Assembly (NCBI RefSeq): GCF_019097595.1
Contig: NC_080734.1
Coordinates: forward strand, 19,644,392 to 19,708,391
Length of the DNA stretch: 64,000 nucleotides
From: Hemibagrus wyckioides
Taxonomy: Eukaryota > Chordata > Actinopteri > Siluriformes > Bagridae
Direction: 5' to 3'
Every line of letters starts with the position of its first letter. The stretch's first letter is position 1. Both the position numbers and the translations under genes were made by a program. This document shows positions 13,607 to 64,000 of the stretch, one piece after another. The notes under the pieces were generated by a model. It was not told the DNA's origin. It was given only the letters and a program-made list of their open reading frames with translations, and ran no database searches.

Positions 13607-13982
13607 AAGCATGTAAATACCACCTCATAGACATCTCCACATCCCTCAAATCATGAATTGAAAGAAAGACAAACTTACCTCAGCACTCACTGTTTCTCAC
13701 GAGCTCACAAACCCTCACACTCTCTCCGTCAGTCTCGGGTGTGTTTTTACAGTCTCACCCTGCAGTTGCAAGTTCACTCAGGTCACTTTCATTCAGAATA
13801 CAGAAGAGACCGAATGATCAATCCAGTATTTCAGTCTTCTGTGTACCAGGACACCAAAAACACAGATTCTGGGTTTAATACGACTTCAGATTTTCTGGAT
13901 GATGTTTAACAACAGTGGAAGTGTATAAATACATACAGGTTTATTTGTGCTGGAAAACCTGATCAAAAAGAACATGATCTAG

Positions 13983-14122
13983 GTCAGGGGTGTCCAGTCT
14001 TATCCAGACAAGGCCAGTGTGGGTGCAGGTTTTCATTCCAACCGAGCAGAAGCCACACCCGAGTCTATTAAAAGCCAAGATCATTTGAGTAAACAGGTGG
14101 AATCAGGTGGACATCCCTGATC
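13983..14122. mobile_element. MITE with short terminal inverted repeats (hAT-like)
   Basis: Starts tcaggggtgtccagtcttat and ends aggtggacatccctgat, imperfect inverted ends. The interior has gtgcaggttttcattccaac and gagcagaagccacacc, known from a fold-back MITE common in fishes. Non-coding. Confidence 0.65.
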
Positions 14123-14921
14123 TAAGTGGACAGTGGACTTTTGCACCTAAAAAGAAGAAAGAGAGAAATATACGGAGTGACATGGGATGTAGACATTGAC
14201 ACTGATAAATGTATGTGAGTGTGTTTATTCTGTGAGATTACAGCGTGGTTCAGTATCCCACAATGATGATGAGAATATACTCTAGTAGAACTCCATGGCA
14301 TATGGTGACTGACATAGTTAACTTAGTTAGTTAACAGTATAAATAATGTTATACATTTTATAAAAGATTTATTATTCAAAAGAATATACTACTTTTTTCA
14401 AACAGCAAGGTCAAGACAGAATCTGTGGTATAAAAATTACACACTTTAAATAAACACTTAAACATTAATAGCTTAGTAAATACCTAGTGCTGAAAAAATG
14501 TGCTGTGGCCACAAACTGGAACAAATTGCCTAGCGCATCATTATTAAAAGCATAAGCAGTGTTGATGTAGCCACTGTTCGAGTGCTTCCACGTGAGCTGA
14601 GTCTATGTGGAAGTGTACAGAGGCCTAGCTTGACCTTTAGTTTTTTCTAACTGGCTTTCTCCAGATGAAAACAGTCATGATTCTGATACACAACTGATGG
14701 AAGTTGACAGATTTTGGCTCTTCTCTAGTAGTTGTTGTTTATTGACTTCAGTTTCATTTCATTTCACTGGCCACCATGCTAAAGCAGGTTTATTTCCGTT
14801 CATCTGCATTTTTTTTAGTACATGGTTTCCTTTGGGTAATTAGAAATTTACCTCCACCTATTATTAGCAATGCTTTATTCATATTTTGATGCTGATCTCA
14901 TCACATCTCGTCTCTCTACAG

Positions 14922-60958
<46,037 letters not shown>

Positions 60959-61017
60959 TGGACACATCACAGGACTAATGGCGGCATGTCCTGGCCCTGC
61001 GGCCCCCCGCCCATATA

Positions 61018-61023
61018 AATAAA
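61018..61023 (+). terminator. Proximal polyadenylation signal candidate
   Basis: AATAAA 60 nt after the stop codon, in the context catataaataaaacgc. Use would give a very short 3' UTR. No strong GT-rich element lies within the next 30 nt, so it may be weak. Confidence 0.4.
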
Positions 61024-61088
61024 ACGCAAGCATAACTGGATCCTCTCTCCTTATTTATCTGGCTTCTTAAGAGAGGAAAATGTATGGG

Positions 61089-61127
<39 letters not shown>

Positions 61128-63234
61128 GGGGACCGGGGTGAAGCAGGGCTTCAATCAGAATTCATCTCAGTCTGGCTCAAAGTTCACGTCGGTCCTGAGC
61201 CATTTCAGAGACACACTCCATTTGAACTTGACTGTACTGTATATAAACTGGGATATGGGGTGAACTATTTATTTCAGTCCAATATTAGCTGTTTAAGTTT
61301 TTTTTTTCACGCACTTCAACTGTGGACCGTACCAACCACCATAATTGTGGGGAGAAAATTTTCTTTCTTTCTTTCTTTTTTTTTTTGTTCTAGTATGCAA
61401 TTATTCTGGAAACCTGATTACTACTTAAACTGCCATTCTGACCGTCTACAGCTTTCTCTTAGCCGATGCAGACATTTGCTACCTGCCCTACACGCCCAAC
61501 TCTCTCACACCAACCACACCCTATCAACAGTACACAGGTCCGACGCCACGCTCAACCTACACCAACATAGTGTTATGGCTGGGGTCACTACCTACATCCC
61601 GACTGTGGGATTTCATGAGTGCACTGGATCTTCACCACTGTGCTGTCAGACACGACGACAAAAAGTCAACCTCCAAATATAAAGCACTATATACACAGTA
61701 CAGAGAACAGGACGTGGTTTAAGACTAAAAGTGTTTTATTTTGACGAGTTCCGTTCAGTCAGAGCCTTTCACAATCCACCACTAACCTGTGACTTCGGAT
61801 TTCCATCACAGTAATGTACATAGGCTGGAAGTATATGATAATATATATATAAGGAAATTCTGTAGATGGGAAAACAAGGAAATAATTAGTTTATTAATTT
61901 AGCTGCATTTTACCTGCATTATTTAATTAAAACATGTTTTATCCAGTTCCTGAAAACTACAATGATGATTTTTTATATCTTATTAAAAACTGATCAGTGA
62001 ATTGCAAAAAAATTATAATTTTCCCCCTCGGATCTCTATTATAAGAGACCTTAATACGCATTATCTGAAACAAGGTTAGAATATTTGTATAACTTATTGG
62101 TTGAAACATATTTCCGCCCACATTTTTACATTCCCAGCTCAAGAAGGAGAACTGTAAGAAAGGTGTTTTGTAAGCAAAAAGAAACCTGTCTTTTAATCCT
62201 GATTATTTTATTGTGTGTTTACTGGAAATGTTGTGAACAGGTTCCACTTGATTTCGAAGTAAGTCATCGTTCATTAGAGTTGCCTTGGTGCCAATGGTCT
62301 TTTGAGACAGAGTCCCAATTCTATTACATGTTAAACTCATTGAAGTGGTCTAGAGAACGTTGTTAAGTTCCCCACTAAAGGCCTTAAGAGTTGGACAAGT
62401 GTTTGCTCTGGGATCTGATGTGATTATGTGTGAAAATCCATTGCCGTCTTCACTCGATCAGTTCAGTTACACTGTGCTGCTGAATAATTGGCTTCCTCTC
62501 GAGTGCAAATGTAGACGCTGGCTCTCATTTGAGCAGCTCGCAACTCAGGAGTCGCAATATTGTGTCAGCTGTAGCTCATTCACGTGAAGGAAGTCATCAG
62601 GCAGCTGTTGCACAGTTAGTGACATTCTGCAGTAGTCCACGTTAGCTCTCTCTGCTATTATCACATCACACAATCACGTTTTTGTTATTTGGTAATAATT
62701 TGTACAGTTTTGCATGCTAGATGTATTAATTCCCTGCTTCTGTTACAGGGCTGTATTATGTTTTGTCACACCTTTGAAAGGTTAAGTGTGTATTTCCTGA
62801 TGAGAGCTCACTGCTGGAATTTTTTTCTTTTTTTTTGCAAACATATCAAGCAGAAGATTGACAAAATCTATGGACTGATTTGATGTATTTCTATAAACAG
62901 AAGAGGAAGCGACTCTGTGGGTTTTTTTTTTTGTTCTGTTCTGTTATTTCATTTGGCTGAGAAATAACACTGGACCTGCACAAACAGGACAAATTTCACA
63001 GTTTCTAAAATTGTACATAACTGAGAACTACTTCAAGACTACAAATGAGAAGAATTCATTTTCAAGACCAAACTTTACTCTTATCTGCTAAACTATAAAG
63101 TGAGACATAACAGTTTACTCATCGATTTATTCAAAGTGATTCTACATCAAATGATTCTACATTTGCAGCAAGCACTTGAGTTGCAGTCTGTCTGTTCTGT
63201 AATACTGCTCTTTACATGCCAAATGTTTATCACC

Positions 63235-63240
63235 AATAAA
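63235..63240 (+). terminator. Distal polyadenylation signal candidate
   Basis: AATAAA in caccaataaaacattc, followed about 25-50 nt later by T/GT-rich sequence (tgttgtacttagttttgtgg), the usual arrangement of a functional site. It would give a 2.3 kb 3' UTR. Confidence 0.6.
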
Positions 63241-63260
63241 ACATTCAGTCTTCACCCACT

Positions 63261-63686
63261 CCTGTTGTACTTAGTTTTGTGGGAAATCGGGCGTTACGTC
63301 AGGAGGAAGGCGTACTGTAACGTGTCAGTCTAACCCAAGGAATCTACGCAAAGTGCAACCGAGGAACAGTGGAACACAAACCTGTTTCCGTCTATAAATG
63401 TTATAAAGGGTATTAAAAAAACATACACAAAATTTACACAAAAGTTTACGCCTGAACATAAAGCAGCAAGTGCTTCAATACAGTATTAAAAAGATAATAT
63501 AGCAAAAGCCCTTGTTTTTACCCTGTTGATCCTGAAGCTCTTTGATCAGAAAGCTTTCCTAAAGTTCCTGCAGTGTCTGTGTCTAATGCTGGATCAGGGT
63601 GTATTTGATGGAGTCTGTTTGGCATCCGTGTGCAGGAAGAACCTCTTCAGCATGTGCTTCATTTACAAACGTAGTGTGTGTAAGGT
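63261..63686. other. Region between convergent genes
   Basis: About 430 bp between the distal polyadenylation signal of cdc42bpa and the stop codon of the minus-strand neighbour; part must be the neighbour's 3' UTR. I see no clear AATAAA on the minus strand here. The nearest (TTTATT on the plus strand) is at 63126, which would make the two 3' UTRs overlap. Confidence 0.5.
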
Positions 63687-63942
63687 TCAAGGAGTGGCTC
63701 CGCCTTCCTCTGTGACTGAGTGGACGCCGTTAACAGGGCCGCTCTGGGACGCCAGCTGAACGCTGCTGAGGTCCCGGATGCTGCCGTGTCGTGACTGGCT
63801 GTCTAGGTGCTGTGACCCGCCGTGTCGTGACTGGCTCTCCAATCGAACCGCGCTGCTTTGCTGAAGCTGCTCGTGAAGGCGGGATGCGCTGACGTGGGGC
63901 AGACGGAGCTCCTCTGCACCACGGAAATTACAGGACGTGTAC
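63687..63942 (-). CDS. Last coding exon of an unidentified converging gene
   Basis: Minus-strand open frame starting after a good acceptor (gtttctcattgcag, read on the minus strand) and ending in TGA at 63687-63689. It encodes YTSCNFRGAEELRLPHVSAS, then a Ser/Gln/His-rich stretch with an imperfect internal repeat (SQSRHGG and SQSRHGS, with VQLASQSG), ending VTEEGGATP. GC content is well above the flanking sequence. It enters in phase 2, so an upstream exon lies beyond the window. I do not recognise the protein; the end looks disordered or cytoplasmic. It is tail-to-tail with cdc42bpa. Confidence 0.75.
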
Positions 63943-64000
63943 CTGCAATGAGAAACGAACACAACACAGAGCAGGTCAGCTGTTTCTACAGCACTGATCT

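Larger units (their letters stand above)
1..14921 (+). other. Upstream intron of cdc42bpa (incomplete)
   Basis: The first visible exon starts in phase 1 and lacks the MRCK N-terminal segment, so this stretch is intron. I looked for the missing first exon (Leu-rich, with an LDxLxCLYDEC-like core) and saw nothing like it. It holds microsatellites, a satellite block, degenerate DNA transposons and dispersed repeats, listed separately; the rest is AT-rich sequence in which I see no gene. Confidence 0.8.
60959..63260 (+). other. cdc42bpa: cdc42bpa 3' UTR (extent inferred)
   Basis: Non-coding sequence after the stop. It contains a (GT)n run at 61091-61126 and several T-rich stretches. The distal end is inferred from the AATAAA at 63235 followed by GT/T-rich sequence at about 63262-63287. 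No convincing ORF: the 200-codon open frame over 61080-61682 is a chance frame through the GT repeat and UTR. Confidence 0.7.

Noticed and set aside
13336..13656. Overlapping open frames of about 100 codons with Cys/Thr repeats
   Set aside because: Both are translations of the 24-25 bp minisatellite.
61080..61682. 200-codon open frame after the kinase stop codon
   Set aside because: Starts in a GT repeat within the 3' UTR, with no domain or family resemblance.

Overview
This is a spliced vertebrate locus, almost certainly from a teleost fish. The signs are short GT-AG exons of 39-299 nt in AT-rich introns, dense CA/GT, TATC and TTTC microsatellites, Tc1/mariner transposons with TA-flanked inverted repeats, and tRNA-derived SINEs of a type common in ray-finned fishes. 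An otophysan such as a catfish is possible but I cannot prove it. Nothing bacterial or plasmid-like is present.

One gene fills the window on the + strand: an orthologue of CDC42BPA, the serine/threonine kinase MRCK-alpha. I reconstructed 40 exons (called e1-e40 here) from position 14922 to the stop codon at 956-958 of the 60 kb block (60956-60958). All reading phases match across the junctions. Only the first coding exon, about 59 residues in the human protein, is missing; it should lie upstream, so positions 1-14921 are intron. In order, the exons encode the AGC-type kinase domain and its C-terminal extension (e1-e9), a long coiled coil (e9-e20), a variable linker built from phase-0 modules (e21-e24), a C1 zinc-binding domain (e25-e26), a PH domain (e26-e29), a citron-homology domain (e29-e34), a CRIB/p21-binding motif (e36) and a Ser-rich tail (e37-e40). 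The visible exons give about 1711 residues without the two cassettes e22 and e39. The family acts downstream of Cdc42 to drive actomyosin contraction. The alpha paralogue is favoured over beta by the coiled-coil end, the linker and the tail.

Layout: 1-14921 upstream intron with repeats; 14922-31592 kinase exons, split by a 9.7 kb intron (19702-29404) that holds a dead mariner element; 32002-46358 coiled-coil exons, with an intron (38420-42737) carrying a degenerate tandem tRNA-Leu/tRNA-Ser array; 46628-50264 alternative linker exons; 50666-60958 C1, PH, CNH, CRIB and tail; 60959 to about 63260 3' UTR. At 63687-63942, on the minus strand, is the last coding exon of an unidentified neighbour that converges on the kinase gene.

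The most notable observations are two short cassette exons hidden in introns (39 nt at 48371 and 75 nt at 59043), the intronic tRNA-Leu/Ser repeat array, and dinucleotide repeats sitting inside or next to several splice sites.
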